Origin: Trabulsiella guamensis ATCC 49490
Lineage (GTDB): Bacteria > Pseudomonadota > Gammaproteobacteria > Enterobacterales > Enterobacteriaceae
Assembly (NCBI RefSeq): GCF_000734965.1
Contig: NZ_JMTB01000099.1
Span: 1 to 62,344, forward strand
Length of the DNA: 62,344 nucleotides
Direction of reading: 5' to 3'
How positions within the stretch are numbered: position 1 is the stretch's first letter; every line of letters starts with the position of its first letter. This document shows, one piece after another, positions 17,600-26,718 of the stretch. The position numbers were made by a program, and so were the translations under genes. The notes below the pieces were generated by a model. The model did not search any database. It was not told the origin of the DNA and worked only from the letters and a program-made list of their open reading frames with translations.

Positions 17600-17740
17600 A
17601 AATTTCTGAAGGCGGCTTCCCGATTTGAGATAACTTTCTGACGCGTTGGCTTCCCTGACTTACTGTACGCATTCGGTTGGTAATTTAGCTTTTAATCTAA
17701 GTTGCCTTATATGCTAAACTGTCAGGGAAGAAAATACGAG

Positions 17741-18070
17741 ATGTTCAGGCTGCTTGTGCATGAACACGTCAGGGCTGAGTTATTGAGTTTACCCGCATCG
17801 GTTCAGGCAAAAATGATCCGCATGCTGGATAAGCTGCAATCGGATCCCACTGTACTGAGGGAACCATACAGCAAAGCGCTGCGTGATGGACTTTTTGAGA
17901 TCCGCACGATGGGTGTCATACAAAGCCGGGGACTCTATGTTTTTCAGCGCGACAGGATGATTTATCTCCTGCGTGTCTTTGTGAAAAAGAGCCAGAAAAC
18001 GCCAGTGGCAGAACTGACGCTGGCGCTCAGGCGGCTCAAGGAGATGCAGGATGAGCAAGAAAATCATTGA
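17741..18070 (+). CDS. HigB/RelE-type toxin (phage Gp49-like)
   Basis: A 109-residue basic protein of the RelE/HigB superfamily. It shows the family pattern: HEHVRAELLSLP helix, LDKLQSDP, KALRDGLFEIRTMG and RGLYVFQRDRMIYLLRVFVKKSQKTP, then a C-terminal helix of alternating charged residues. Such toxins cleave mRNA on the ribosome. The ATG at 17741 gives the usual start MFRLLVHEHV; earlier TTG and ATG codons at 17702 and 17711 are in frame but extend it unusually. It precedes and overlaps the antitoxin gene by 20 bases, the toxin-first order typical of higBA. Confidence 0.82.
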   Translation: MFRLLVHEHVRAELLSLPASVQAKMIRMLDKLQSDPTVLREPYSKALRDGLFEIRTMGVIQSRGLYVFQRDRMIYLLRVFVKKSQKTPVAELTLALRRLKEMQDEQENH

Positions 18071-18338
18071 GTGGGAAACGCTGCGGGTGGAGTTGCTCGC
18101 ACAGGCAGACGTCAAAATTGCCTTTGATGCTCAGGCCCGGGAAACCCGGCTACGTGAAATGCTATCAGAGTGGCGTCAGTACGCGGGGTTAACCCGCTCG
18201 CAGGTGGCACAGCGCATGGGCGTCAGCGCACCCACCGTGTCGCGGATGGAAGCGAACGTCACGCGAGCCAGTCTGGATACGCTGACGCGTTATGCGCTGG
18301 CCTGCGGCGTTAAACACCCGCAAATACTGCTGTATTGA
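18051..18338 (+). CDS. HigA-type XRE antitoxin
   Basis: A 95-residue antitoxin with a C-terminal XRE helix-turn-helix (LTRSQVAQRMGVSAPTVSRMEA, about residues 48-69), then a helix ending at LACGVKHPQILLY. The N-terminal 40 residues are likely the toxin-binding segment. It should neutralize the upstream toxin and repress the operon. The start lies within the toxin gene, which gives translational coupling. Confidence 0.82.
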   Translation: MSKKIIEWETLRVELLAQADVKIAFDAQARETRLREMLSEWRQYAGLTRSQVAQRMGVSAPTVSRMEANVTRASLDTLTRYALACGVKHPQILLY

Positions 18339-18370
18339 TCTGCGCGCCGAAGGCGGCGCGCGGGACGTAC

Positions 18371-19024
18371 TTAAACCTCAGTCAGCGTAGTGCTGAGCGG
18401 CAGGCGGGATTTCGGCAGGGCGGCGTTAAAGTCTTCCGCGCTGTGATGACCGACCGGCACGATCACCACGCTGGTATAGCCTTTCGCTTTCAGGCCGAAT
18501 TCTTCATCCAGAATGGCAGCGTCAAACCCTTCCACCGGCACGGCGTCGAGACCCAGCGCCGCAACACCGAGCAGGAAGTTGCCGACGTTGAGATAAACCT
18601 GTTTCGCCATCCAGTGCGCGTCGTCTTTCAGATCCACACGATGCAAGTCGGCAAAGAAGCGACGGCCTTTCTGGTTGCCTGCTTTCGCTTCCGGGGTGGC
18701 AAAGCGACCGTCCTGATCTTCCTGGTCCACCACTTTTTGCAGCCAGGCATCATCGAGCGTTGTTTTCGCGCAGAAAACCACGACGTGCGACGCATCGAGA
18801 ATTTTACGTTCGTTGAAGACGTAAGTGCCGGTCGCGGCTTTAGCGACACGCGCTTTACCTTCGTCACTGCTGGCAAGGATGAAGTGCCACGGCTGTGAGT
18901 TGGTACTTGACGGGCTGTACTGCAGCAGGGTTTTCAGTTTCTCAGCCTGCTCAGCGGTCAGTTTTTTAGCGGGATCGAAGGCCTTGGCGGAGTGGCGCTT
19001 CAGGGCGACAGATACAATATCCAT
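18371..19024 (-). CDS. nfsB: Oxygen-insensitive NAD(P)H nitroreductase / dihydropteridine reductase NfsB
   Basis: A 217-residue FMN-dependent nitroreductase of the same length as E. coli NfsB, with close identity throughout: [47 protein letters not shown] and the C-terminal [10 protein letters not shown]. It works as a homodimer in the cytoplasm and reduces nitroaromatics, quinones and prodrugs such as nitrofurans. It is transcribed on the minus strand, convergent with the toxin-antitoxin pair. Loss of this gene is a known route to nitrofuran resistance, and here it is intact. Confidence 0.95.
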   Translation of the reverse strand: MDIVSVALKRHSAKAFDPAKKLTAEQAEKLKTLLQYSPSSTNSQPWHFILASSDEGKARVAKAATGTYVFNERKILDASHVVVFCAKTTLDDAWLQKVVDQEDQDGRFATPEAKAGNQKGRRFFADLHRVDLKDDAHWMAKQVYLNVGNFLLGVAALGLDAVPVEGFDAAILDEEFGLKAKGYTSVVIVPVGHHSAEDFNAALPKSRLPLSTTLTEV

Positions 19025-19118
19025 ACATACTCCTCAGTGATGTTTGCCGGGAGCAGATTACCGTGAAGACGCGGCGTTGATAAGGGTTAAAAATGCCCTT
19101 ATCACGACAGGTTATGCC

Positions 19119-19487
19119 TCAGACGGGGCGAAGTCGTTTTTGAACCCGTTTCGGCAGCTTATCCACCACCAGATTCCAGGAGTCGGCGATCAACTCCACG
19201 AGCAGGTCATAGCTGATATCGTCGCCAGGGACGACAGTGATCCAGTGTTTTTTATTCATGTGATAACCCGGCTCGATGCTGCGGTAGATCTCCTGATGCA
19301 GCAGCGATTTCTGTGGATCAGCCTTCAGATTGACCAACGCGCGGCCACGCACTGTCATGGTCAGCATAAACATCCGGTCGCCGACCTTAAACACGTCGCA
19401 ATCCGGCCCGAACGGCCAGCATTGCTCGGTGAAGGGAAGTTCCAGCGCGATACGGTGCGCGCTGGCATGCAATAGCGTTTCATTCAT
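19119..19487 (-). CDS. ybdF: MmcQ/YjbR family protein YbdF
   Basis: A 122-residue protein of the MmcQ/YjbR (CyaY-like fold, DUF419) family, matching E. coli Ybd[46 protein letters not shown] and the end [14 protein letters not shown]. The family is thought to bind DNA, and its function is unsettled. The ATG at 19487 shares one base with the ramR stop codon (TGATG), so it is coupled to ramR. The same ramR-ybdF arrangement is found in Salmonella. Confidence 0.85.
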   Translation of the reverse strand: MNETLLHASAHRIALELPFTEQCWPFGPDCDVFKVGDRMFMLTMTVRGRALVNLKADPQKSLLHQEIYRSIEPGYHMNKKHWITVVPGDDISYDLLVELIADSWNLVVDKLPKRVQKRLRPV

Positions 19488-20068
19488 CAGGCGGTTTCCT
19501 CTGCCAACGCCAGCCACATGGTTTCAAAACCAAGGGCGATCAGCTCCTGCGCGCGTTGCGGTTCATGACCCGCAAATTCGATAGTGGTTTCCGCAAGCGC
19601 CAGGAAGAGGGCATCGCCAAAATCCTGATACTTGTCGGAAAGAAAGACTTTTCGCAGCGATCGTTCGCACAACTGGTGCAGTTCAGGGAACATTTCGCTC
19701 ACCTGGGCGCGGGTCTCTTCAGTGATTTTTTCACTCAGCGCCATGCGGCGGATCGCCTTGTGGCAGACGGGATTACGCACCCCCCAGTCGATATAGCTGT
19801 TCCAGATATTGCGCATATGCGCTTTCGGGGTGGTGGCGTTGGGATCAAGCTCAGAGATCATCGACTGGATAAGCGATGATTTGATATGCAGATAAAGCAC
19901 ATTAAGCAGATCGTCTTTCGTGGCGAAGTAGCGAAACAGCGTTCCTTCAGCAACCCCGGCGCTGCGGGCGATGGCGGCGGTTGATGCCGCATAACCTGAC
20001 TGCGCGAAGGCAGCCGTGGCGGCTTCCAGTAACGCTTGTTTTTTATCTTCACTCTTTGGACGAGCCAC
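19487..20068 (-). CDS. ramR: TetR-family repressor RamR
   Basis: A 193-residue TetR regulator with the opening [25 protein letters not shown] and helix-turn-helix [29 protein letters not shown], as in RamR of Salmonella and Klebsiella. RamR represses ramA and loses DNA binding when drugs, bile acids or dyes occupy its C-terminal pocket, which raises efflux through RamA and AcrAB-TolC. The frame is intact, with no truncation of the kind seen in resistant isolates. It is divergent from romA-ramA, with a clear operator in between. Confidence 0.93.
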   Translation of the reverse strand: MARPKSEDKKQALLEAATAAFAQSGYAASTAAIARSAGVAEGTLFRYFATKDDLLNVLYLHIKSSLIQSMISELDPNATTPKAHMRNIWNSYIDWGVRNPVCHKAIRRMALSEKITEETRAQVSEMFPELHQLCERSLRKVFLSDKYQDFGDALFLALAETTIEFAGHEPQRAQELIALGFETMWLALAEETA

Positions 20069-20183
20069 TACACTTTACCTCTCTGACGACGAAAAACACG
20101 ATTGAAACATGCGAGGTGCAGCACTTCAACGGGGAATGTCAAAATTTGAAAATCGTCTTGACGACTTTCTATTCATTCCTATA

Positions 20184-20203
20184 ATGAGTGCTTACTCACT
20201 CAT
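20184..20203. promoter_or_regulatory. RamR operator upstream of romA-ramA
   Basis: The perfect inverted repeat ATGAGTG-N6-CACTCAT has the arrangement reported for the RamR site in Salmonella. It lies between the divergent ramR and romA genes, 58 bases before the romA start, where a bound dimer would cover the romA-ramA promoter. Confidence 0.9.
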
Positions 20204-20261
20204 AATCAAGCCTAATACACTCGCCTTCTGACGGATCAGAACGGATCTTCCTGGTCGGGAT

Positions 20262-21362
20262 ATGAAACGACTCATTTTCAGCGTGGTTGTACTCATGATA
20301 ATTGCTTCAGCAGCCAGTTTGCCGTTCGTACTGAATGCCGGTTTTGGGCAGGCGCCTCAGGGCGCGCAACTGACGACGGTGGAAAGTTCGCCTAACTATC
20401 GGGACGGACAGTTTCATAATCAGCTTCCGACGCCCGGCTATACCGGCGATAAAAGCATGCTGGCGGCGTGGTGGGGATTCCTGACCACAAAGCGTGAGAA
20501 TGCGCGCCCCTCTCAGCCGCTGCCGCTGGTGAATACCGATCTCGCCAGCCTGCCACGTGAGCAGGAGGTGATGGTCTGGCTGGGGCACTCGTCCTGGTAT
20601 CTGCAACTGGCAGGGCAGCGCATCCTGATTGATCCGGTTTTCAGCAACTACGCAGCACCGTTCAGTTTCCTCAACAAAGCGTTTGCGGGCGACTATCCAT
20701 GGAAGGCGCAGGACATGCCGGAGATAGATCTGCTGATTATCTCCCATGACCATTACGATCATCTCGATCATGCGACGATAACCGCGCTAATGCCGAAGGT
20801 TCATCGTGTGATCACTCCCCTGGGCGTGGGGTCGCACCTGCTGTACTGGGGAGTGGACAGCCAGAAGATCACCGAGGCGGACTGGCAGCAGCAATTCAGC
20901 GTCACCGATGAACTCACCGTGCACGTTTTGCCCGCGCGGCATTTCTCCGGGCGCGGTCTGAAGCGCAACCAGACCCTGTGGGGCAGCTTCATGTTTGTGA
21001 CCCCGCAGCACAACATTTACTACAGCGGTGACAGCGGCTATGGCCCGCATTTCAAAGCCATTGGCGAGCAGTTTGGCACCGTTGATGTGGCCATCATGGA
21101 GAACGGTCAGTATGACCAGGACTGGAAATACATCCACATGATGCCGGAAGAGACCGCGCAGGCCGCGGTTGATCTTAACGCACAGGCGGTACTGCCAGGG
21201 CATGCCGGGCGGTTTGTGCTGGCGAAACATACCTGGGACGATCCGTACAAACAGCTGGCGCTTGCCAGCCGCGATAAGGGCTACCGCCTGTTGACGCCCG
21301 TGATCGGAGAGCCAGTGCGCGTTAATGATCGCAGCCAACAATTCAGAGCCTGGTGGGAATAA
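20262..21362 (+). CDS. romA: MBL-fold hydrolase RomA
   Basis: A 366-residue metallo-beta-lactamase-fold protein of the NAPE-PLD/YfjP-like branch. An N-terminal hydrophobic segment (residues 1-26) may be a signal or anchor. The metal motif LLIISHDHYDHLDH is complete, and further ligands are expected at LPARHFSGRG, YYSGDSGYG and LPGHAGRF. In Klebsiella and Enterobacter romA lies directly before ramA and is cotranscribed. Its true substrate is unknown; early work linked overexpression to porin reduction, probably through ramA. The gap to ramA is 31 bases. Confidence 0.88.
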   Translation: MKRLIFSVVVLMIIASAASLPFVLNAGFGQAPQGAQLTTVESSPNYRDGQFHNQLPTPGYTGDKSMLAAWWGFLTTKRENARPSQPLPLVNTDLASLPREQEVMVWLGHSSWYLQLAGQRILIDPVFSNYAAPFSFLNKAFAGDYPWKAQDMPEIDLLIISHDHYDHLDHATITALMPKVHRVITPLGVGSHLLYWGVDSQKITEADWQQQFSVTDELTVHVLPARHFSGRGLKRNQTLWGSFMFVTPQHNIYYSGDSGYGPHFKAIGEQFGTVDVAIMENGQYDQDWKYIHMMPEETAQAAVDLNAQAVLPGHAGRFVLAKHTWDDPYKQLALASRDKGYRLLTPVIGEPVRVNDRSQQFRAWWE

Positions 21363-21393
21363 CACCAGAGCGAAAAAAAGAGGGGAGGGAGGT

Positions 21394-21735
21394 ATGACGA
21401 TTTCCGCTCAGGTTATCGAGACTATTGTCGAGTGGATCGATGACAATCTGCATCAACCGTTGCGCATTGATGACATCGCACGCCATGCGGGATACTCCAA
21501 ATGGCATCTTCAGCGACTGTTTTTGCAGCACACAGGGAAGAGTCTGGGACGCTATATTCGCGATCGTAAACTGCTACTGGCGGCGCGCGACCTGCGGGAT
21601 ACCGATCAACGGGTATATGACATCTGTCTTAAGTATGGTTTTGATTCACAACAGACATTTACCCGTATCTTTACCCGTACGTTCAAACAGCCGCCGGGCG
21701 CCTGGCGTAAACAACACCATACCCAGGTGCTTTGA
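21394..21735 (+). CDS. ramA: AraC/XylS-family activator RamA
   Basis: A 113-residue single-domain AraC activator, the length of RamA, with two helix-turn-helix motifs: RIDDIARHAGYSKWHLQRLF and VYDICLKYGFDSQQTFTRIF. It matches Salmonella and Klebsiella RamA nearly throughout. RamA activates acrAB, tolC and micF-type targets by binding mar/rob boxes. The start at 21394 is preceded by a strong GGGAGGGAGG site. It is controlled by RamR through the operator before romA. Confidence 0.94.
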   Translation: MTISAQVIETIVEWIDDNLHQPLRIDDIARHAGYSKWHLQRLFLQHTGKSLGRYIRDRKLLLAARDLRDTDQRVYDICLKYGFDSQQTFTRIFTRTFKQPPGAWRKQHHTQVL

Positions 21736-21752
21736 CATCATTCACCTGCACA

Positions 21753-21780
21753 AGCCCCGGTTCGCCGGGGCTATTTTTTA
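21753..21780 (+). terminator. Intrinsic terminator after ramA
   Basis: The stem AGCCCCGG-TTCG-CCGGGGCT is followed by ATTTTTTA. It stands between the convergent ramA and ybdJ genes and its tail touches the ybdJ stop. Confidence 0.92.
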
Positions 21781-22029
21781 GCGTTCAGCCAGGGAAAACC
21801 AACGACGCCAGACGAAGCGGATCACGGCATATTCAATGGTGCCCAACAACAAAAACCACAGGCAGAACAGGATCGTGTAGAGCTGATTGAGATCCGTAAA
21901 ATGGAAGGTTTCTATCAGCGAGTGCGCCAGCGTCAGCCCCAGCGACGGGGCAGGCAGCAGTAAGCAAGAGAGCAGGGCCAGCAGTAAAATACCGGCCGCC
22001 GCCATCAGCGATTCCAGCGGATGTTTCAT
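21778..22029 (-). CDS. ybdJ: Small inner-membrane protein YbdJ (DUF1158)
   Basis: An 83-residue protein with two hydrophobic segments (about residues 8-32 and 46-70) separated by a short hydrophilic turn near LIETFHFTDLNQLY. It has the length and position of E. coli YbdJ, next to ybdK. The function is unknown. It is 69 bases downstream of the ybdK stop region on the same strand order reversed, so both may share a transcript starting before ybdK. Confidence 0.8.
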   Translation of the reverse strand: MKHPLESLMAAAGILLLALLSCLLLPAPSLGLTLAHSLIETFHFTDLNQLYTILFCLWFLLLGTIEYAVIRFVWRRWFSLAER

Positions 22030-22098
22030 GACGTGTTAATCAGCAGTTAAAAAAGCCATTGTCCGGCAATTTTCGTTTTTCGCCAAAAAAAAGTACGC

Positions 22099-23220
22099 TT
22101 ACTCGCTCGTCGCCCAGATTTCACAGTGCTTCTGCACCAACTGGATCAACGATCCGCCATCGGCAATGAACTGCCGCATCGCCTGCGCTTCGCCTTCTCC
22201 CTGTTTCACCTGCAGAACTATCTCTTCCAGCGCGCTGCTGGCGCCGAGTTTGTCGGCGTAAGGGGCAATTTTGTCCAGCAGACGAGCGATATCGTCGCCG
22301 ATGGTCTGCTGCTCGCCGGTATGCACGTCAGTGATCAGCCCCTGCAGACCGTAGCGACAGGCCTGAAAACGGTTGAATTTGTATAACAGATAATCCTGCT
22401 CCTGATGCTTAAACGGGCGCTCCGCCAGCAGCCAGTAGGAGACGGCCTGAATGAGTCCCGCCATATTCACCGCCTGTGACAGCGTCAGTGGCGTATCCAT
22501 CACCCGCACCTCGACCGTGCCAAAATCAGGGCTGGGGCGAATATCCCAGTGCAGATCCTTAATACCATCAATCATGCTGGTATAGCTCAGGCGGCGGAAG
22601 AGTCCTTCGAACTGCTGCCAGTTGCTGACCCAGGGCATGGCACCCATGTCCGGGAAGGCGGAAAAGACATTCAGCCGTGAAGAGGCGAATTGCGTGTCGC
22701 TGCCCTGCTGCCAGGGCGAGGTGGCGTTGATGGCAATGAAATGTGGCACAAAGCGTGACAGGCCGTGCAGCAGATAAATGGCGTCATCGCCGCTCTGGCA
22801 GCCGATGTGCACATGCTGACCAAACACCGTGGCCTGCCGCACCAGATAACCAAAGTGCTCCAGGGTGCGTTGATAGCGCGGATTCTGGCACACCTCCTGA
22901 CGCTGCCACGACTGAAAAGGATGCGCGCCGCCGCCGCAAATTTGCAGGTGATGGGCCTCAGCGGCCCGCAGCAAAACTTGCTGGATAGCCGAAAATTGCG
23001 CGCTGGCCTGATGGATGTCCTGACAGACACCGGTGGCGATCTCCAGCATGCTTTCGGTGATGTCGTGTTTCACTTCGCCGGCTTTAACGTCCGCTTTCGC
23101 GGCATCGATGAGTGTGGATGAATCCTGACTGAGATCGTAACCTGGCGGCGTCACCACCTGCAGTTCCAGTTCAATGCCCAGCGTGAAGGGGTCGGAGACG
23201 TGAAAATCGGATAAAGGCAT
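22099..23220 (-). CDS. ybdK: Carboxylate-amine ligase YbdK
   Basis: A 373-residue member of the glutamate-cysteine ligase 2 family, matching E. coli YbdK in length. Visible family features are [11 protein letters not shown] near the N-terminus, [20 protein letters not shown] and [23 protein letters not shown]. coli YbdK has weak gamma-glutamylcysteine synthetase activity, and its natural substrate is not known. It is the last gene of the conserved backbone before the accessory block. Confidence 0.92.
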   Translation of the reverse strand: MPLSDFHVSDPFTLGIELELQVVTPPGYDLSQDSSTLIDAAKADVKAGEVKHDITESMLEIATGVCQDIHQASAQFSAIQQVLLRAAEAHHLQICGGGAHPFQSWQRQEVCQNPRYQRTLEHFGYLVRQATVFGQHVHIGCQSGDDAIYLLHGLSRFVPHFIAINATSPWQQGSDTQFASSRLNVFSAFPDMGAMPWVSNWQQFEGLFRRLSYTSMIDGIKDLHWDIRPSPDFGTVEVRVMDTPLTLSQAVNMAGLIQAVSYWLLAERPFKHQEQDYLLYKFNRFQACRYGLQGLITDVHTGEQQTIGDDIARLLDKIAPYADKLGASSALEEIVLQVKQGEGEAQAMRQFIADGGSLIQLVQKHCEIWATSE

Positions 23221-23268
23221 AGCAGGCTCCCTGACATTTTCTTGTCAGTATAGGAAAGAATGCCGCTA

Positions 23269-23973
23269 TTACCCCATCCGGTGCTCACCCCGCGCCAGCG
23301 CAGCGCGGTCAAAAACGCGCTGGATAGCACCGTCGGCCATAAAAGCGGCGCGATCGGACATGTGCGCAATCACGTCCGCATCGTGGCTCACCAGCAGGTA
23401 GGTCATGCCGTGCTGCGCTTTCAGGCGATTCAACAGGTTAAGGATTTCCGCCTGTACTGACATATCCAGCGCCGATGTTGGCTCATCCAACAGGAGCAAT
23501 TTGGGTCGCAACAGTAAGGCACGGGCAATGGCCACGCGCTGCCGCTGTCCGCCGGAAAGCTGATGCGGGTAGCGCAGCACGGCGTCGGCAGGTAACCCGA
23601 CGTCGGTTAACGCCGTAGTGACGCGGGTGTTAATGTCGGTTTCACCATGGATTTTCAGCGGCTCCGCCAGCGTACGATACAGTGTATGATTAGGGTGCAG
23701 CGAGGCGTATGGATCCTGAAACACCATTTGTACGTTGCGGCGCAACTTGCCCTGAAAGCGGGTGCCGGGGCGGATGGACGTGTCAAACAGCGAGACCTGC
23801 CCCTGCCATTCCCGTTGTAGCCCCGCCAGCACGCGCAGCAGGGTGGACTTACCGCAACCGGATTCACCGATAAGACTAAACGTTTCTCCCACCGCAACAT
23901 GAAGCGTTGCATCGCGCACGGCGATTTTATCGGCGAAGCGCACCTGTAGCGCCTCAACGTTAACGATGCTCAT
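23269..23973 (-). CDS. Peptide-type ABC transporter ATP-binding protein (DppF-like)
   Basis: A 234-residue ABC ATPase with Walker A GESGCGKST, signature LSGGQRQRVAIARALLL, Walker B LLLLDEPTSALD and the switch His in LLVSHD. I start at ATG 23973 (MSIVNVEALQ), 14 bases inside the upstream ATPase gene; longer upstream frames have no domain content. It is shorter than DppF because the C-terminal oligopeptide/dipeptide tail is largely missing. It is the last gene of a five-gene binding protein-permease-permease-ATPase-ATPase operon. Confidence 0.85.
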   Translation of the reverse strand: MSIVNVEALQVRFADKIAVRDATLHVAVGETFSLIGESGCGKSTLLRVLAGLQREWQGQVSLFDTSIRPGTRFQGKLRRNVQMVFQDPYASLHPNHTLYRTLAEPLKIHGETDINTRVTTALTDVGLPADAVLRYPHQLSGGQRQRVAIARALLLRPKLLLLDEPTSALDMSVQAEILNLLNRLKAQHGMTYLLVSHDADVIAHMSDRAAFMADGAIQRVFDRAALARGEHRMG

Positions 23974-24796
23974 GCAATTGCTCCGTAAAATTTTGGCTGC
24001 GATCGAGCGTCGGCAGCATCGTTCCCCAGGTGTCGGCGCTCGGACGGCAGGTCCACAGCGTGCGGGTGTATGGGTGCGAGGCATGAGGCAGTTGCGAGGC
24101 GGCCATTTCATCCACCTTGTTTCCCTGATACATCACCAGTACGCGGTGGCAGTGTGCCGCCACCAGCGGCAGGTCGTGGCTTATCAGCAGCATTGCCATG
24201 TTCCGCTGTTCACATTGCTCCACCAGCAGCTCAAGAATTTGATTGCGCAGGCGGGCGTCGAGAGCAGAGGTGGGTTCGTCGGCGATCAGTATCTGTGGAT
24301 CATTGACCAGCGCAATAGCAATCATCACCCGCTGACCCATACCGCCGGAGAGCTCGCCCGGATATCGCTTTAGCACGCGCGGCTCTAGCCCGACGGCAGT
24401 AACGGCCTGCTGAATTTTTTCCTCACGCTGTGCGCGACTCAGTCGCTGGTGCAGCGTCAGCGCCTCGCTGATTTGCGCATGAACGGTTTTCACCGGATTC
24501 AGCGCGTAACGCGGATCCTGCAACACCATGGCGATATCGTTGCCACGCAGTTGCTGCCAGCCGTGAGGGCGCAACGTCAGGAGATCATGGTCGAGTACAT
24601 TGAGCGTGTCAGCGCTGACGACGCCGGGTTGACGCACCAGCCCCATCAGCGCGCGGGCGGTCATGGATTTTCCGGAACCGGATTCACCCACCAGCGCCAG
24701 ACGTTCGGTACCGAGCGTAAAGCTGACGTCATTCACCACCCGGGCGCCGGGGTAGTCGATATTCAGGTTTTGTACGCAGAGTCGTGAATCAGTCAT
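23960..24796 (-). CDS. Peptide-type ABC transporter ATP-binding protein (DppD-like)
   Basis: A 278-residue ABC ATPase. Walker A is GESGSGKSM, the signature LSGGMGQRVMIAIAL and Walker B ILIADEPTSALD, followed by LLISHDLPLVA. The C-terminus has the peptide-transporter pattern HASHPYTRTLW. The start at 24796 (MTDSRLCVQN) overlaps the permease stop by eight bases. It pairs with the next ATPase to form a heterodimeric motor. The substrate is not shown by this subunit. Confidence 0.86.
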   Translation of the reverse strand: MTDSRLCVQNLNIDYPGARVVNDVSFTLGTERLALVGESGSGKSMTARALMGLVRQPGVVSADTLNVLDHDLLTLRPHGWQQLRGNDIAMVLQDPRYALNPVKTVHAQISEALTLHQRLSRAQREEKIQQAVTAVGLEPRVLKRYPGELSGGMGQRVMIAIALVNDPQILIADEPTSALDARLRNQILELLVEQCEQRNMAMLLISHDLPLVAAHCHRVLVMYQGNKVDEMAASQLPHASHPYTRTLWTCRPSADTWGTMLPTLDRSQNFTEQLHEHR

Positions 24797-25622
24797 GTTG
24801 CGGCTCCAGAATGTCGCGCAGGCCATCGCCCAGCAGATTGAAGGCAAGACTGGCGAGCAGAATTGCCGCCCCCGGAATGGCAGCCACCCACCATTGATCG
24901 AAAATCACCTGCATACCATCGGCGATCATCGCGCCCCATTCAGACATTGGCGGGCGCGCGCCGAGGCCGAGGAAACCAAGACCGGCAGCGGCGAGAATAA
25001 TCCCCGCCAGATCCAGCGCCAGCCGCACGATGGCGGATGGCAGGCACAGCGGCAGAATATGGCCTGTCAACAACCGCAACCCGCGAATGCCCATCATTTC
25101 GGCGGCGGCGAGATAGTCACTGTGGCGCAGGCGCTGAATTTCACTGCGTGCCTGACGAGCGTAAGCAGGCCAGGTGGTCAATGCCAGCGCCAGCGCGCCG
25201 TTGACCAGACCCGGGCCGAGCATGGCGACAAAGGCAAACGCCAGGATCAGACGCGGCATCGACATCACCACGTCGGTAAAGCGCATCAGTACGCGCTCCA
25301 GCCAGCCGCCATAATACCCGGAGAGAATCCCGACCAGCAGACCGACGGGCAGGGTGATGACCGTCACCAGTGCCACCAGACCGAGCGCCGGGCGGGTGCC
25401 GTATAGCAGACGCGACAGCAGATCGCGCCCGTAACTGTCAGTGCCCAGCCAGTGTTGCGCATTCGGCGCCTGCAGCCGCGCGGCGGCGTCCTGCCAGTTC
25501 GGATCCTGCGGTGCCAGCCACGGGGCAAACAGCGCAATCAATATCAGGAAGAGTGCCAGCGTCAGGCCACACAATGCTGCGGGCGAGCGACGCAGACGGA
25601 GGAGAAACAGTGATACCGGCAT
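24789..25622 (-). CDS. Peptide-type ABC transporter permease (DppC-like)
   Basis: A 277-residue inner-membrane permease with five or six hydrophobic segments, the DppC-type opening FAPWLAPQDPN, LGTDSYGRDLLSRLLYGTR, and the EAA-type coupling motif (AAEMMGIRGLRLLTGHILP). It ends in AFNLLGDGLRDILEPQ, the usual DppC ending. It abuts the first permease with a one-base overlap at 25622. Confidence 0.87.
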   Translation of the reverse strand: MPVSLFLLRLRRSPAALCGLTLALFLILIALFAPWLAPQDPNWQDAAARLQAPNAQHWLGTDSYGRDLLSRLLYGTRPALGLVALVTVITLPVGLLVGILSGYYGGWLERVLMRFTDVVMSMPRLILAFAFVAMLGPGLVNGALALALTTWPAYARQARSEIQRLRHSDYLAAAEMMGIRGLRLLTGHILPLCLPSAIVRLALDLAGIILAAAGLGFLGLGARPPMSEWGAMIADGMQVIFDQWWVAAIPGAAILLASLAFNLLGDGLRDILEPQHD

Positions 25623-26644
25623 CAGCGCACCCTCGGATCAGTCAGTCGTACCAGGAAATCGGTGAGATGGTTAATCAGTACGAAGCTGGCGCCAATGAGC
25701 AGCGTGCCACCCATGATGGCGGTGGTGTCGCCCGCGAACAGGGCGGTGGTCAGGTAGCGGCCGATTCCGGGCCAGGAAAAGACGGTTTCGGTAAGCACCG
25801 CGCCCTCCAGCATGCTGGTATACGCTAGTGCGATCACCGTCAGCAGCGTCCCGCGAATGTTGGGCAATACATGACGCAGCAGAATGGTCATCTCACCAGC
25901 GCCTTTGGCGCGCGCCAGCAGGATATACTCTTTGTTCATTTCGCTCAGGCAGGCGGAGCGGGTGAGGCGGGTAATGCTGGCAAGTGAATAGTAACCGAGC
26001 AGTGCTACGGGCAACACCAGATGGCTGATGGCGTTTTTGAAGGCCTCGCGATCCCCGGACAGCCAGGTGTCGATGAGCGCAAAGCCCGTTTTAGGTTCCA
26101 CCGTAAACTGGTAAATGTCATCGAGCCGCCCTGGTCCGGCGCTCCACTGCAGTCTGGCGTAGAACAGCGCCAGCATCAGCAGGCCGAGCCAGAAAATCGG
26201 CACCGAGTTGCCAAGCAGCGTCACGGTGCGAACCGCCAGATCCCACGGCGAACCGGCAAAGCGGGCGCACAGCACCCCGGCAATCACGCCGAGCACCGCA
26301 CCTGCGATCAGCGCCAGCGTCGCCAGTTCTAACGTCGCCGGAAACGCCGCCAGCAGATCCTGTAATACTGGTTGCCCGGTGGCGCTGGCGGTACCGAGAT
26401 CGCCACGGGCGAGGTTCACCAGGTAGTGCCAGAACTGCACCGGCAGCGGCTGGTCGAGTCCTAACTGGTGGCGCACCTGATCATACGTGGACTGGCTGGC
26501 GTGATCGCCGACGATTTGCAATACCCGGTCTACCGGCGACAGCGCCGACAGGGCAAACGTCACCAGCAGCAGGCCGAGCAGGGTCAGGGCAAGCGTGAAC
26601 AACGGCTGGAGCAGCCGCCACACGCGGGGAGACAAGTCAGACAT
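25622..26644 (-). CDS. Peptide-type ABC transporter permease (DppB-like)
   Basis: A 340-residue inner-membrane permease of the DppB type: LALTLLGLLLVTFALSALSP, DRVLQIVGDHAS, HQLGLDQPLPVQFWHYL, SVPIFWLGLLML and the EAA region LARAKGAGEMTILLRHVLPN. I start at the ATG at 26644 (MSDLSPRVW). A REP-like palindrome lies between this gene and the binding-protein gene upstream. Confidence 0.87.
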   Translation of the reverse strand: MSDLSPRVWRLLQPLFTLALTLLGLLLVTFALSALSPVDRVLQIVGDHASQSTYDQVRHQLGLDQPLPVQFWHYLVNLARGDLGTASATGQPVLQDLLAAFPATLELATLALIAGAVLGVIAGVLCARFAGSPWDLAVRTVTLLGNSVPIFWLGLLMLALFYARLQWSAGPGRLDDIYQFTVEPKTGFALIDTWLSGDREAFKNAISHLVLPVALLGYYSLASITRLTRSACLSEMNKEYILLARAKGAGEMTILLRHVLPNIRGTLLTVIALAYTSMLEGAVLTETVFSWPGIGRYLTTALFAGDTTAIMGGTLLIGASFVLINHLTDFLVRLTDPRVR

Positions 26645-26675
26645 GAAACGCTCTTTATCGGGCTCGCACAGTGTT

Positions 26676-26710
26676 GCAGGCCGGGTAAGGCGTAGCGCCA
26701 CCCGGCACTG
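26676..26710. repeat. REP-type palindrome inside the ABC transporter operon
   Basis: The element GCCGGGTAAGGCG-TAG-CGCCACCCGGC has the sequence and bulged-hairpin form of enterobacterial REP/Y-type units. It sits in the 74-base gap between the binding-protein gene and the first permease gene. REP hairpins at this place protect the upstream mRNA and so favour high binding-protein output. Confidence 0.8.
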
Positions 26711-26718
26711 CGGGCGAA

